A stretch of DNA of 62,444 bases, taken from positions 1 to 62,444 of the forward strand of contig NZ_SMKO01000030.1 in NCBI RefSeq assembly GCF_004348685.1, in the 5' to 3' direction. Position numbers and translations under genes: made by a program. Source of the stretch: Nonomuraea deserti (GTDB taxonomy: Bacteria; Actinomycetota; Actinomycetes; Streptosporangiales; Streptosporangiaceae). Each line of letters opens with the position of its first letter. Within the stretch, counting starts at the first letter, position 1. The notes beneath the pieces were generated by a model. It ran no database searches, had not been told where the DNA came from, and was given only the letters and a program-made list of their open reading frames with translations. Positions 61,819 to 62,444 of this stretch are shown piece after piece.

Positions 61819-61840
61819 AACATCCAGCCCCTCATAATTG
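61810..61840 (-). repeat. Right 31-bp inverted repeat of the RIT-like element
   Basis: Exact reverse complement of 59218-59248. It cuts ritC on one side and joins IS5-b copy 2 (at codons G-F-D-A-G) on the other. Confidence 0.95.
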
Positions 61841-62444
61841 CCTGCGTCAAAACCGCAGGCCGTAGCCCCGACGGTCTCAGCCGCTTTGACCGTCTGGGAG
61901 TCGATGCACGCGGCCGTCGGCAACTCATCGCGTCCGGCCATGACCCGTAGACGGCCGCGTAACCGCCCGGCGAGCCGTTCGGGCAGACCACGCCGGGACC
62001 AGCGCAGGAAGAACCCATACACCGCCTCGTGTGAGGGGAAGTCGACCGGCAGGGCCCGCCAATCGATCCCGTACCTGGTCACGTAGTTGATCGCGTCCAG
62101 CACCGCCCGCAGGTCATGGACCATCGGCCTGCCCGTGGTCGCGACCAGCTCGGCCATCGCCGCCCGCGCCTCGACTTCCAGCACCGTCCACTCGGCATCG
62201 GTCAGATCCGACGGATACGACGGCTTTCGGCTATGACATCGGCACCCCGTGAAGCGCAACCACTGGCGCCCACGGACGTGAGCGTGTAAACAGACAACCA
62301 CGGGCTCCTGGCCGCCGAGATGCGTAGACAACACCTCAGCTATCAGGAGCCCGCTCCTGTCCGCAGGCGTATCACTCCAGGACGCCCTCGATCAGGGCAT
62401 CCTGGCCCCGGCCTCAGCGACCAAATCCTTCGTCAGCAGGCTCT
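61838..62444 (-). mobile_element. IS5-b copy 2, right part, running to the window end
   Basis: Matches 56383-56992 almost base for base and ends at the window's last base with the IS terminus (inverted repeat ending GGCTCT). It holds the transposase N-terminal half (61838-62334, minus strand, up to GFDAG), differing from copy 1 by one Ala/Val substitution. The C-terminal half is absent, replaced by the RIT-like element. Confidence 0.88.

Larger units (their letters stand above)
59218..61840 (+). mobile_element. RIT-like (recombinase-in-trio) element, decayed
   Basis: Three consecutive tyrosine-recombinase genes on the plus strand with stop/start overlaps, bounded by 31-base identical inverted repeats (59218-59248 and 61810-61840). 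This is the RIT plan (ritA-ritB-ritC). ritA is split, ritB frameshifted, and ritC has a stop and is cut by the right repeat. The flanks are N-terminal transposase halves of two different IS5 elements in opposite orientation, so this is not a simple insertion into one target. Confidence 0.8.

Noticed and set aside
59218..61840. CRISPR array or integron
   Set aside because: There is no regular direct-repeat/spacer pattern. The repeats are a single inverted pair, and the genes are three different tyrosine recombinases rather than one integron integrase with cassette sites.

Overview
The window is high-GC DNA with dense, often overlapping genes, many GTG starts and several leaderless-looking promoters. 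That fits an actinomycete. The order pspA cluster - DUF3043 - cobU/cobS - pepA - lpd - sucB - lipB - lipA - DUF4191 - RDD - glnA - glnE, with a GlnR-type operator before glnA, suggests the Streptosporangiales (a Nonomuraea-like organism). That placement is inference from gene content; no rRNA or tRNA gene was recognised.

Layout. 1-5.5 kb: a Ser/Thr kinase cut by the window edge, a DUF998 membrane domain fused to a hydrolase fold that lacks its catalytic residues, and an envelope-stress module (pspA, pspAA, htpX, pspAB). 5.5-15 kb: DUF3043, SUKH-like, aldo/keto reductase and SCO2322-like genes, cobalamin late steps (cobU, cobS), an ABC ATPase, a CPBP protease and a GntR regulator with a frameshifted DUF1648 partner. 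15-23 kb: conserved metabolic core (pepA, dihydrolipoyl dehydrogenase, 2-oxoacid dehydrogenase E2, lipB, lipA). The last four act together: LipB and LipA make the lipoyl group carried by E2 and reoxidised by E3. 23-30 kb: accessory regulators and enzymes interleaved with DUF4191 and RDD genes, with short tandem repeats between genes. 30-47 kb: nitrogen genes (glnA with two phased GlnR boxes, glnE whose target tyrosine is visible in GlnA, a class I glutamine amidotransferase), a five-gene ABC transporter/nitrilase operon facing a MocR regulator across a palindrome, and several regulator genes with recognisable operators.

47-50.6 kb: an enolase-superfamily enzyme, a thioesterase and a potassium channel. 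From 50.6 kb to the end the window is a nested mobile region. An IS5/IS427-type insertion sequence (IS5-b, 50656-56992, TA duplication) has its transposase split by a decayed Tn554-like transposon (tnpA, tnpB, tnpC). That tnpB is itself split by a 2.26-kb cargo holding a histidine phosphatase and an APH-family kinase. After a short island (Tat-exported beta-propeller protein plus MarR regulator), a second IS5 fragment (IS5-a) runs directly into a decayed three-recombinase (RIT-like) element bounded by 31-bp inverted repeats. The far end of that element abuts a second copy of IS5-b. All three IS5 transposase reading frames are broken within about ten bases of the same conserved D-A-[GA]-K-K segment, by two unrelated tyrosine-recombinase elements. 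This is the most unusual feature of the window. The sequence stops exactly at the IS5-b terminus.
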